Part shown: in pieces, positions 17,263 to 25,890 of the stretch
Layout of the letters: the number at the start of each line of letters is the position of its first letter
Position numbering within the stretch: the stretch's first letter is position 1
Source: Mastigocoleus testarum BC008
Lineage (GTDB): Bacteria > Cyanobacteriota > Cyanobacteriia > Cyanobacteriales > Nostocaceae
Direction: 5' to 3'
DNA length: 64,000 nucleotides
Assembly: GCF_001456025.1 (NCBI RefSeq)
Contig: NZ_LMTZ01000095.1
Coordinates: forward strand, 1 to 64,000
The notes under the pieces: generated by a model
Databases searched by the model: none
What the model saw: the letters and a program-made list of their open reading frames with translations, nothing else
Told to the model about the DNA's origin: nothing
Translations under genes and position numbers: made by a program

Positions 17263-17460
17263 CAGGACTTACGCAATGAAGATTTGTCATTGCGACCGAA
17301 ACGTAGTGTAGGGTTAGCGCAGCGTCTCCGTTTAGGAGATAGCAATCACAGCGTCTGGGGGGGATTACGTCGCTAACGCTAGCCCGCAGCGTAGCTGTTA
17401 GCAAAGCGTGACGTTAGTCATACGTAATGACGGAAATACGTTCATTTTGCGTAAGTCCTA
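17263..17460. mobile_element. MITE-like element with AGGACTTACGCAA ends
   Basis: About 198 bp bounded by the perfect inverted repeat AGGACTTACGCAA (17264-17276) / TTGCGTAAGTCCT (17447-17459). It is flanked by a direct AGTTA (17258-17262 and 17461-17465) that looks like a target-site duplication. The interior is GC-richer and has no ORF. It lies between DUF928 and the stop codon of the second CHAT gene. Confidence 0.75.
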
Positions 17461-17466
17461 AGTTAA

Positions 17467-20070
17467 TTAAAGCCAGTTACCAACAAGTACAAAAGGTGCC
17501 CAATAAAAAGGATGTTTAAATCCACGCTGTCCGAGTAATGAAAGTTGGGCTTGACGTAATGCTTCTGCTTTGGAGACATTCGGTTTTGCCAGTTGTTTGT
17601 AAAATTCCACCATGAATATTGAAGTTGAGCGATCGTCTACAGCCCATAAGCTAGCTACAGTACTGCGCGCACCCGACCTCACCGCTACACCTGCAAGTCC
17701 TAACGCAGCCCGTTTATCGCCTTGTGCTGTCTGACAAGCACTTAAAACTAACAATTCTATGGGATTGTTACTGTATTTCTCTCGGTTTTGCAGTAAGTTA
17801 CCCAATTGTTTAACATTGATGCGATGATCCCAGGTAAGAATAAAGGTATCCTTAACCCTACAACTAAATTGACCGTGGGTAGCTAAATGAACTACAGGAA
17901 ATGGTGTATTACTAATATTCTTTTCTAAAGCTTTGGTGGTAAATTTCTGATTGAGCAGTACTTGAGAAGAAATCTTAGACTTAATTTGATTAATTTCTGT
18001 TTTTACTCCAGGAAGTGACATAAATCCTTGTCTGGATTCACTTAAGCCACCAAATAATACTTTTAAGTTTTTATGTTTTAAAGATTGAGGAGCAAATAGT
18101 TGCAATCCTGGAGTTACTGCTAAATTATATTTTTCGATTAAGTATTGCTGACCGTCATAAAGTACCGCCATTGGCAGATTTTTCATGGAACCGTCAAGCA
18201 TAAAAGCCAAAGTTTTCACACCATTTGCTTGTAATTCTTTTTCTGCTGGCTTAATAAGTAAATCGTAAAATTTTTCGGCGATCGCTAAACGTTCTTTTTT
18301 TAAGGATGTACGTCTCAAAGAACGTCGCATTTTTTCAATATTAGTTTCCAGTTCGCTTTCTGAAATCTTGCTACTGTAATGAGTTAGAGTTTGATTCGGT
18401 AGAGAAAGAACTACCTCCAAGCGATCGCGTAAAATGATGGGATAAATTACTGCTGCTTGCGGATCTACCTTATCGATATCAAGTTGAGTTGAACTCCCGG
18501 TTAAGTAAGCTTCTCGAAAATAATTATCTAATTCTGCTAATTGCAAAGATTCTATGACTCGGCGAGCTTTTTTTAAATTGCTTTGACTTACTTTTTTTCC
18601 AGATTTAAAAGATTTAGAGTTAGAGTTTTCGTTAGATTCGCCTTGAAGCAATAAATCAACTAATTCCCGATAAATTGGCTCTACGCTTTCACGAAAATAA
18701 AATTGGACATTGACATTATTGGCGACTAAATCATTACTAATTACACTTAAAGTGGCTACAGCATTACTATATGCTGAGACTGCTTTATCGATCTGATTTT
18801 GCTTTTTGAATAATCTTCCTAATTGCCATTGCCAATGATAGGAAATATCAGCAGCATTATTTGCTTGTGCAAGTATCAATGCTTGTTCTGTGAGCTTTTG
18901 CGCTTCTGCTAACTGCTGTGTTCGTTCGTAAAGTTCTCCCAAATAACCCAAAGCGTAAGATTCTGCTCGCGAATCCCGGATCGCTTGAGCTTCTGCAATT
19001 GCTTTGGTAAGAAGTTTAGCGCTATATTCATTTCTCTTATCTTTATCTATATCCTTATCTTTAATTCTTACCAAACTTTGGACGAAGTTAACTTTTGTAT
19101 ATATCGCTTGACGACTCGGGGGTAAGTTTTCAATTCCTGGTTCGATTTTCGCGATTAACTCTTTAGCTTGATGCCATTTTTCCATATCTATCAACAGACA
19201 TAATTGATTGAGTTGCGCCTGAAGTTTATTAATTGGAGATTTTGATGCGACAATCGCCCGTTGATAATATTTTAGTGCCTTTTCTGACAATTCATCATCG
19301 CGAGCATTATTACCCAAACTAAGTAGTACCGCAGCAATATCATTTGGAGAATCTAATTTTTCGGCGATCGCTAAACTTTGCTGTAAAGCTTCTTCAGATG
19401 CTTGTAAGTCTCCCAATAACCTCAGAGTATTACCAAAGTTAAGCAAGGTAGCTGCTTTGAGCGAAGAGGGTGATTCTTTCTTCAAGCTTTGATTTACCTC
19501 TTCTAAAGTAACCCTAGCACGAAGATAAAGCCCCAATCTTCTCAAAGCTTGAGATTGATTTATTAGACTGCGGATATAACCGACATTATCTCCTACTTCC
19601 TTGTACTTTTTGCTCGCATTAACCCAAATATTTAATGCTTCCTCTGTCTTCCCTCGAGCAAGTAAAAGACTACCTTTGATATTTAAAGCTGCAGCTTGTA
19701 AAGACTTTGCTTTTACAGTCTCTAGATTATCTAATAAATTCAGACTATCTTCGATTGTTTTATTAGCTTGTTGCCAATTTCCTAACTTTTGGTAGGCTAA
19801 CGCTAGATTACTCAGCACGATGCTCTGATTGAGAATATCGTTTGTAGAGCTAAAAATTTTCAATGCTTGCTGCCATTTTTCTATAGCTTGTATAAAATTT
19901 CCTGTTTGGTAATCATTTTTCGCTGTTTCTACTAATGCAGATGAAGAAATTTTTATAGTTTCAATTTTTTTAGCTTCAACAGCTACGACTTCTGATGTTT
20001 GCGCCGCTAATAAAAAATAAAAATTAGTTAGGAATAGAATAATTAGTGTAAAGGAAACTCCTAAACCCAA
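17467..20070 (-). CDS. TPR-CHAT protein (caspase-like protease family), second paralog
   Basis: The protein has 867 residues. A hydrophobic N-terminus (FTLIILFLTNFYFLLAA) suggests export or anchoring. TPR repeats fill about 45-480 (TAKNDYQTGNFIQAIEKWQQ, LSNLALAYQKLGNWQQANKT and so on). The CHAT domain, about 540-867, has His732 in VVHLATHGQF and Cys779 in LLVLSACQTAQGD, ending YWAPFVLVGNWL. It is collinear with the protein at 7799-10477. The start is uncertain: TTG 20070 is the best candidate and the frame stays open further upstream without an ATG. It probably forms a functional set with DUF928 and the CHASE2 cyclase. Confidence 0.9.
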   Translation of the reverse strand: MGLGVSFTLIILFLTNFYFLLAAQTSEVVAVEAKKIETIKISSSALVETAKNDYQTGNFIQAIEKWQQALKIFSSTNDILNQSIVLSNLALAYQKLGNWQQANKTIEDSLNLLDNLETVKAKSLQAAALNIKGSLLLARGKTEEALNIWVNASKKYKEVGDNVGYIRSLINQSQALRRLGLYLRARVTLEEVNQSLKKESPSSLKAATLLNFGNTLRLLGDLQASEEALQQSLAIAEKLDSPNDIAAVLLSLGNNARDDELSEKALKYYQRAIVASKSPINKLQAQLNQLCLLIDMEKWHQAKELIAKIEPGIENLPPSRQAIYTKVNFVQSLVRIKDKDIDKDKRNEYSAKLLTKAIAEAQAIRDSRAESYALGYLGELYERTQQLAEAQKLTEQALILAQANNAADISYHWQWQLGRLFKKQNQIDKAVSAYSNAVATLSVISNDLVANNVNVQFYFRESVEPIYRELVDLLLQGESNENSNSKSFKSGKKVSQSNLKKARRVIESLQLAELDNYFREAYLTGSSTQLDIDKVDPQAAVIYPIILRDRLEVVLSLPNQTLTHYSSKISESELETNIEKMRRSLRRTSLKKERLAIAEKFYDLLIKPAEKELQANGVKTLAFMLDGSMKNLPMAVLYDGQQYLIEKYNLAVTPGLQLFAPQSLKHKNLKVLFGGLSESRQGFMSLPGVKTEINQIKSKISSQVLLNQKFTTKALEKNISNTPFPVVHLATHGQFSCRVKDTFILTWDHRINVKQLGNLLQNREKYSNNPIELLVLSACQTAQGDKRAALGLAGVAVRSGARSTVASLWAVDDRSTSIFMVEFYKQLAKPNVSKAEALRQAQLSLLGQRGFKHPFYWAPFVLVGNWL

Positions 20071-20673
20071 TAATCTGAGGAATTTCCTAGTAGAAAAATA
20101 AAGAATAATTACCTTACAGTTAGTCGCGACTGAAATTATGTTTTTTTTTTAACCCTATAAAATAAACGCATCTATATGTAATGTTTTTTTGTTACTTCAA
20201 CTTTAAGTCTGTTATAACCCCATATGAAATAAAAACAAAGAGATGCGGTGTTGGCATACAGAACTGTGCCCTAGAGTAATAATCCTAGAATAATTTTTTG
20301 CTTGAGATACGTTAGTAAGAAAAATCATAACTTGTAATAGCGCTTTAGCGCTTTAGCGCTACTACTAGCTAAATACAGATATTTTATATTTATTTACATA
20401 GTTTACTTTTTTCTCGCCTACTTACTTATCCTTTCCGTTTACTTTGGAATGATTGAAAAGGTGATTTAAAAATCTCTGAACCTTTGTTTATACAAAATAT
20501 ATAATTCCGATGCTAACGGATTTGATATTATTTGAGAAAATATTTAAAGAAGCAAATTGCCACAGCAGAAATAAACGAAAAATTCCAGAAAGTATTCAAT
20601 TAATATCAATTCCCAGTCGCCAGTCTCTAATCCCTATATGCCGCAAGGCGGCACGCAGTGCTATCCCCAATCC
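20071..20673. other. Intergenic region with a palindromic repeat
   Basis: About 600 bp. It contains a long T tract near 20143-20152 and a GTAATAGCGCTTTAGCGC palindromic repeat at 20334-20365, related to the MITE interiors. A GC-rich dispersed-repeat fragment follows near 20635-20665. I see no credible gene; the small plus-strand ORF at 20510 is built largely from repeat sequence. Confidence 0.5.
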
Positions 20674-21561
20674 CTACAACAACGGCAATAAAAGCGTGAC
20701 AAAATAATAAACTAGAGGTGCAGTAAAAATATAGCTATCAGTACGATCTAAAATTCCACCATGACCAGGAATTAATTGCCCAGAATCTTTAACTCCAGCA
20801 TCTCGTTTTAACATCGACTCCGTCAAGTCTCCTAAAATACTGGCAATACCAATTGTTAATCCTACAGCTGCACCAACAATAATTGGGTGCGGCCATTTTA
20901 ATAAATATGCTCCACATATGGCAACAAGAACGCTACCAATAACTCCAAATAACGCTCCTTCAACAGTCTTTTTCGGGCTAATGTCTGATAAAGGTGTTTT
21001 ACCAAAAAACTTACCCACAATATAAGCACCAATATCAGCAGCCCAAATGCATAAGAAAGTTAATAATGTGGCTGTTAACCCCCTAGGTAAAGCAGAAACT
21101 TCAAAGGACTGGGAAATATTCGGATCTAACTGCGGTAAATAACCTCCAAGGGGCAGATTGCTGAGGTTTGCACCGTCAATACCACGCATCCTTACCCAAT
21201 AACTGGGCAAATAACCCGTGTAAAATAATCCTAAAACCGAGGCAGAAATATCAGCAATTGTTGCCATTTTGGGTTGAAACAGCAAATAAAAACAAATTAA
21301 TGTACCGCATACAGGCATAATCGCATCAGCTAAATTACCATCAAGGGTACAAATAATTAGCAATAACTGACTTACGAACAGAGTAGTTTTAGCCGCAGGA
21401 GCCATACCTTTAGCTTTGACTAAATTAAAAAATTCTCGCTGTCCTAGATAAATAATTACTGCAAAAAGTATGGTAAAGTACCATCCTCCCAAAATAGTTG
21501 CAATTAAAGCCAGTGTAATAGCAACAATTCCACTGATAATCCGAGACCAAGGCATACACAA
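20674..21561 (-). CDS. cdsA: Phosphatidate cytidylyltransferase
   Basis: The protein has 295 residues from ATG 21561. CdsA makes CDP-diacylglycerol from phosphatidic acid and CTP, the branch point to phosphatidylglycerol, in the membrane. The protein is strongly hydrophobic with about eight membrane segments. The CDS signature is complete at about residues 242-277: ILGDLTESMLKRDAGVKDSG followed by HGGILDRTDS. IWAADIGAYIVGKFFGKTPL upstream is also family-typical. The length is normal for CdsA. Its downstream neighbour on the same strand lies more than 900 bp away, so it appears to be a single-gene unit. Confidence 0.95.
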   Translation of the reverse strand: MCMPWSRIISGIVAITLALIATILGGWYFTILFAVIIYLGQREFFNLVKAKGMAPAAKTTLFVSQLLLIICTLDGNLADAIMPVCGTLICFYLLFQPKMATIADISASVLGLFYTGYLPSYWVRMRGIDGANLSNLPLGGYLPQLDPNISQSFEVSALPRGLTATLLTFLCIWAADIGAYIVGKFFGKTPLSDISPKKTVEGALFGVIGSVLVAICGAYLLKWPHPIIVGAAVGLTIGIASILGDLTESMLKRDAGVKDSGQLIPGHGGILDRTDSYIFTAPLVYYFVTLLLPLL

Positions 21562-21806
21562 AAAATAAGATATAAATTATAGGGGCTAGGGTTAGTCTAA
21601 CCACAGAGCCTGCGGTTTGAATAAAGCCTTTAGCTGCCCTTACAGTTCATTTGTTCGGCGTACTTAGGCTTAAACTACTGCAGCGAGGTGCATCATAGAT
21701 ATTTCAAAGCGTTGACTCCCCACAGTTTTACTCGCATAGTTATTAATTATGAATTATTAAGTTTCACAATTTAACATCGGGTAACTATGATTTATTTTAG
21801 ACCTAT

Positions 21807-22409
21807 TCATTCTAGCTTTTCGCCACTGAGTATAAATACAGGATTTAAAGCAGCAAAAGTTTGAGATAATCCGCGTGTTTCCAAGCGATTAACTGCTGAC
21901 TGGACGATTTCAATATTTCGTACTTGGAGTTGAGCAAAAGTCTGGGAAATCGCATACAAATTTTCCAAGTTAGTAGCTGTGGCGACTAATCTCCCATGGG
22001 GAGGTAAATAATTCCACGCGACTTGTAAAATGTCTTGAATGGGTCGTCCTCCTTCGATACAAACCCGTCGGGGAAGCTCCTTGATTTCGTGCAAGCAAGC
22101 AGGAGCAATACCTTCAACTACTTTCACATTTTTAACCCCGAAACGATTGCAATTATGCCTAATCAGATCGGCTACATCCTCATCTCTCTCAATCGCGATA
22201 ATTTTTCCCTTTGGGCAAAGTAATCCTGCTTCTACTGGGATGGTACCAGTACCCGCACCAATATCCCATAAAATGGAATCAGGTTTTAGTCTTAGCTGAG
22301 CGATTAACAACAAGCGAATTTCTCGCTTGCTTAATGGAATTCCCGGTAAACGTTCAAATAATTCATCTGGAATTCCAGGGGTAACATAAGGCCAAAGTTC
22401 ACAAGGCAT
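21807..22409 (-). CDS. cbiT: Precorrin-8W/cobalt-precorrin decarboxylating methyltransferase CbiT
   Basis: The protein has 200 residues from ATG 22409. CbiT methylates C15 and decarboxylates the C12 acetate side chain of the corrin precursor in cobalamin synthesis. The N-terminus has LWPYVTPGIPDELFERLPGI and PLSKREIRLLLIAQLRL, typical of CbiT/CobL-C. The SAM loop is LWDIGAGTGTIPVE (about 47-60), followed by IIAIERDEDVADLIRHN and VCIEGGRPIQDIL. It is the separate T subunit; the CbiE half is not in this window. No cobalamin riboswitch is visible upstream. Confidence 0.92.
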   Translation of the reverse strand: MPCELWPYVTPGIPDELFERLPGIPLSKREIRLLLIAQLRLKPDSILWDIGAGTGTIPVEAGLLCPKGKIIAIERDEDVADLIRHNCNRFGVKNVKVVEGIAPACLHEIKELPRRVCIEGGRPIQDILQVAWNYLPPHGRLVATATNLENLYAISQTFAQLQVRNIEIVQSAVNRLETRGLSQTFAALNPVFILSGEKLE

Positions 22410-22809
22410 ATTCGTTATAAGTATGAAGACTTTAAGTCATATTCAGGTCTGCTAGAATCCTGAAAAAACTTAGCATATCTTGACTAACAATAGCTACTTA
22501 TAACTTAAAACTTCCTAGCTTCAATACACAAAAACTTTCACTGATTCGGCATTATTAAGTAGTTTTGCATGAAAAAGCTTGTACTCAACCTCCTCTTTGT
22601 ATAGTTTGTGGAGTGTAATTCAGGGTTCAAGATGTGAACTGCTCCTAAATTATCAAAACGATATCAGAATATTAATTTTGGTGTTTATAGGTGTCAAAGA
22701 AAAATAGATTATTAGAAATTTAACGTGTAACTTAAAGCAAATTATTATCCCCAGCATCCTGCAAGGGATATAAAAATTATTTATTGTATAGATACATACC
22801 TGGAATAAT
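22410..22809. other. Intergenic region, nothing recognised
   Basis: About 400 AT-rich bases between cbiT and the DUF4112 gene. I see no ORF, strong hairpin or repeat. Confidence 0.5.
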
Positions 22810-23211
22810 CTATCTTATTTCAGCATACCTTGAAACTTCTGAATTAATATTCTCTAATTCTGGTTCTGCTTGGCTCAAATGTTGTTCTAAAATTTCCAGG
22901 TTACGAATATTAGACTTGTAAAAAGCATCAAACAGATCTCCTACAACAGGTATTGTACCAACGATTGCTTCTAAACCAACATTGAATATCATCTGTCCCA
23001 AATCCCGAGTAGGGATAGACAAACGAGTCGCTAAAAGTATGATGTACGCTGAAAATGCTGCACTGATAAGATCTCCTGCTCCAGGTATCAAACCGATAAT
23101 AGGATCTAACCCTATCCGAAACTTTGTTCCTGGAAGGCGTATGGATGAATCCATCAAGCGGCTAAGTTTCCGAACGCGGTTAAGAGTTGCAATACGTTTA
23201 GAAATCTTCAT
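22810..23211 (-). CDS. DUF4112 membrane protein
   Basis: The protein has 133 residues from ATG 23211. DUF4112 is recognised by the start of the domain, LSRLMDSSIRLPGTKFRIGL, then DPIIGLIPGAGDLISAAFSA, and the second glycine-proline element VGTIPVVGDLFDAFYKSN. One or two hydrophobic segments lie between these repeated (I/V)GxIPxxGD motifs. The function is unknown. The two IPxxGD motifs suggest an internal duplication. The C-terminus is acidic and helical. Confidence 0.85.
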   Translation of the reverse strand: MKISKRIATLNRVRKLSRLMDSSIRLPGTKFRIGLDPIIGLIPGAGDLISAAFSAYIILLATRLSIPTRDLGQMIFNVGLEAIVGTIPVVGDLFDAFYKSNIRNLEILEQHLSQAEPELENINSEVSRYAEIR

Positions 23212-23405
23212 TGAGTAAGTATCATTTGATGTGAATATAATTTCATGATTTTAGGTTATTTATCTTCTATCCGGATAAATAGGAAATAAAAATAAAAATT
23301 TTACTAATAATTTAATCAAAATCATCCTAAAGGATGACTACAGGACTTAGGAAACGAAAGCGGATCCGTAGGAGCGCCTACTAGCGCTAACATCAATTCT
23401 CATTA

Positions 23406-23621
23406 CTATTCACATTCCCAGCAACGTACGCAGATAGAGAAAACAGATAAAACAATACCAACTTCAACCATTACCTGAAAAGCTGCAGGTGTTAAAGTAA
23501 AACCCCAAATCAAAATGATACTTCCAATGAAAGCTCCTGATAAACGATAAACTTCTTCCTGGATTTTTAAGCCGAACGCGATAAAAGCTAAACCTAGTAC
23601 CAGAATTAAGATGTAGTTCAT
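23406..23621 (-). CDS. Small membrane protein
   Basis: The protein has 71 residues from ATG 23621. It has three hydrophobic segments, ILILVLGLAFIAFGLKI, then LSGAFIGSIILIWGFTL, then VEVGIVLSVFSICV, and ends in CVRCWECE with three Cys. It lies 58 bp downstream of the histidine kinase on the same strand and could be the last gene of that transcript. I recognise no family. The clean membrane-protein pattern supports a real gene. Confidence 0.55.
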   Translation of the reverse strand: MNYILILVLGLAFIAFGLKIQEEVYRLSGAFIGSIILIWGFTLTPAAFQVMVEVGIVLSVFSICVRCWECE

Positions 23622-23679
23622 ATTCCCAAAGCCTTCAGATAAAATATATAAAAAGTAAATTGAAGGTGGAGATCAAAAA

Positions 23680-25197
23680 TTAACTTAATATTCTATTCTG
23701 CAACTCGAAGGAAAAAATCGGTGCAATAATTGTGAAATAGAATATAGTACCTTCACCTAATTTACTTTCTACCCAAATTCTACCCCCCATCAGTTCACTT
23801 AGTTGCTTGCAAATAGACAAACCTAAACCCGTACCACCATATTTTCGACAGATGGAAGAATTAACCTGAGAAAAGGATTGAAATAGACGATCTAGACGAT
23901 CTTGGGGAATCCCAATACCTGTATCTTTCACTGCAAACTGGATTTCGTAAAGCTCCTTACCTTCTTGGGTTTGTCCAATTTGATGACTATTGAGAAAAAC
24001 TTCTACTCCTCCTTTTGAAGTAAATTTGATCGCGTTAGCAATCAGGTTAAGTAAAATTTGCCGTAATCTGGTAATGTCACCCACAATCATTTCAGGTAGG
24101 TCCGGTGAAGGATTGAAGTTTAAAGTTAATTTTTTATTCTCAGCTTTTAGCGAGAGCAAAGATATTGCTTCCTGAATACAATTGCATAGATAAAAAGGTT
24201 GTGTTTCCAGTTCCAATTTACCAGATTCAATTTTGGCGAAATCTAGAATATCATTCACAATCTTAAGCAAAGAATTGCCGCTAGTATGAATAGTCTTGAC
24301 AAATTCTTGTTGCTCCTCTTCTAATTCCGTCTCAAGCAATAGATCGGCGATTCCCATGACAGAAGAAATTGGAGTACGAATTTCATGACTAATAATTGCC
24401 AAAAATTCTTGTTTTGCAAGTTCTGCTTGCTTGCGTTCAGTCATATCTCGCAAAATATAGATATAACCTCGGAACCTTTCTATTTCTGTTTTAATTTTTG
24501 CACAGGAAAAGGCTACAGGAATACTTTTACCGCTTTTCGTTTGACATATAGCTTCTACTTCCTTAGTGAATAAATCTGAATTTTCTGTATTATAAAAATT
24601 ATTTATTTGCAAGCTATCAAATTTTGGTAGAACAACAGAAATATGTTGCTCTAAAAGATCTATTTCTTTAGATTCCAACAGCATCTCTGCTGCTAAATTA
24701 ATTGTCTTAATTTTCCCAGACGGTGTTGTTACTAATAAGGCGTCAGCCATTGATGTAATAACTACATCTATATATTGTTTAGAAGCTGTCAACTGTTTGA
24801 ACAACAAACTAGTTTCATTTGCTCCTTGAACTAATGATTGTTCTAAAATCATCCGTTCTGTTGCATCTGAAATCAATAATATCAATTTGCCGTTATCAAA
24901 ATTATCTGTGAAATTTGGAAGAATACAGATATCAATATACAATTTTCTATCTGGAAAACTTTCTATTCCTTTGATTTCAAATTTACTTCGCTTACCCTGA
25001 ATAATTTCATGGGCAATATTATCTAAACCGACTAGTTCTGAAATAATTGTTCTAACATCTCTTCCTAAATACTCCTGAGGTAAGTTAATCAGAAGTTTAT
25101 CATCTGTTAAAGATGTCTCAATTATTTTCCAGTCTTGATTAATTAATAGATAATCTTTGTCACATGCAGACAAAAATTTTGTCAATAAATTGTTCAT
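23680..25197 (-). CDS. PAS-domain sensor histidine kinase
   Basis: The protein has 505 residues from ATG 25197. It has no membrane segment, so it is a cytoplasmic sensor. Two PAS-like domains fill about 1-125 and 140-260 (second: VVITSMADALLVTTPSGKIK, ending YIYILRDMTERKQ). The HisKA domain has the phospho-acceptor His271 in ISHEIRTPISSVMG. The HATPase_c domain has RLRQILLNLIANAIKFT (N box), VKDTGIGIPQDRLDRLFQSF (G1/F) and KYGGTGLGLSICKQL (G2). There is no receiver domain, so the phosphate probably goes to a separate regulator, perhaps the PATAN-receiver at 29433. Only 8 bp separate it from the small-GTPase gene upstream, implying co-transcription. Confidence 0.93.
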   Translation of the reverse strand: MNNLLTKFLSACDKDYLLINQDWKIIETSLTDDKLLINLPQEYLGRDVRTIISELVGLDNIAHEIIQGKRSKFEIKGIESFPDRKLYIDICILPNFTDNFDNGKLILLISDATERMILEQSLVQGANETSLLFKQLTASKQYIDVVITSMADALLVTTPSGKIKTINLAAEMLLESKEIDLLEQHISVVLPKFDSLQINNFYNTENSDLFTKEVEAICQTKSGKSIPVAFSCAKIKTEIERFRGYIYILRDMTERKQAELAKQEFLAIISHEIRTPISSVMGIADLLLETELEEEQQEFVKTIHTSGNSLLKIVNDILDFAKIESGKLELETQPFYLCNCIQEAISLLSLKAENKKLTLNFNPSPDLPEMIVGDITRLRQILLNLIANAIKFTSKGGVEVFLNSHQIGQTQEGKELYEIQFAVKDTGIGIPQDRLDRLFQSFSQVNSSICRKYGGTGLGLSICKQLSELMGGRIWVESKLGEGTIFYFTIIAPIFSFELQNRILS

Positions 25198-25205
25198 CTT
25201 TAATG

Positions 25206-25730
25206 TTATATTATACTGTTAGCTAATAACTGGAATATTTCATCAACATTTACCCCTGTTTTTGCTGAAGTCAAATATGTTTTTAAAATCATGGGATTAT
25301 TTTCAAATTGATATTTTTTTTGAATCCGATCTAAATATTCAGTTTCGATTAAGTCTGACTTATTAAGAGCTAATATTGTATAACTTTGAGGATTAACTTT
25401 TAAAAAAGCTTCAATACGGTCTTTCAAATGCTCGAGAGTATCTTCACGAGTTAAATCTGCAACTATAATCCCTCCTTTAGCTCCTTGGAAATAACTAGGA
25501 GAAATAGCTTTGTATTTATTACTACCTTCAATATCCCAAATAAGTAGATTCAGATCTTGTGAATTTACTAATTCTTTTGGATATGCTTTAACAAGTTTAC
25601 GAGAAATTTTAACTCCCACAGTAGAAAGATATTTATCGCTGAATTGTCTATCAACAAAACGACGAATTAAACTGGTTTTACCAACACCGAAATCACCAAC
25701 CAAACAAATTTTACGAGAGATAATAGACAT
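25206..25730 (-). CDS. Ras-like small GTPase (bacterial Rab/Rup type)
   Basis: The frame opens at TTG 25742, but ATG 25730 gives the better start MSIISRKICLVGDFGVGKTS; the product is about 174 residues. All G motifs can be seen: P-loop GDFGVGKTS, switch I Thr in STVGVKISRK, G3 WDIEGSNKYK, G4 NKSD, and G5 TSAK. The usual catalytic Gln after DxxG is Ser (DIEGS), so intrinsic hydrolysis is probably slow and may need a partner. There is no C-terminal prenylation Cys. It lies 8 bp upstream of the histidine kinase and 160 bp downstream of the OmpA-domain gene, on the same strand. Confidence 0.92.
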   Translation of the reverse strand: MSIISRKICLVGDFGVGKTSLIRRFVDRQFSDKYLSTVGVKISRKLVKAYPKELVNSQDLNLLIWDIEGSNKYKAISPSYFQGAKGGIIVADLTREDTLEHLKDRIEAFLKVNPQSYTILALNKSDLIETEYLDRIQKKYQFENNPMILKTYLTSAKTGVNVDEIFQLLANSII

Positions 25731-25890
25731 GATTAACAACAATAAAATTCAGTATTATTAGCAATGAATTACGTCGATTTAATCGAAAGTTCAAATAAAA
25801 TAGTTTTAAATCAAATAATTAAATATTTTAAATATCATGCGAATTATCTTGAATGATTTTAATATTGCTTGATTTTACTAACTATTTTGA

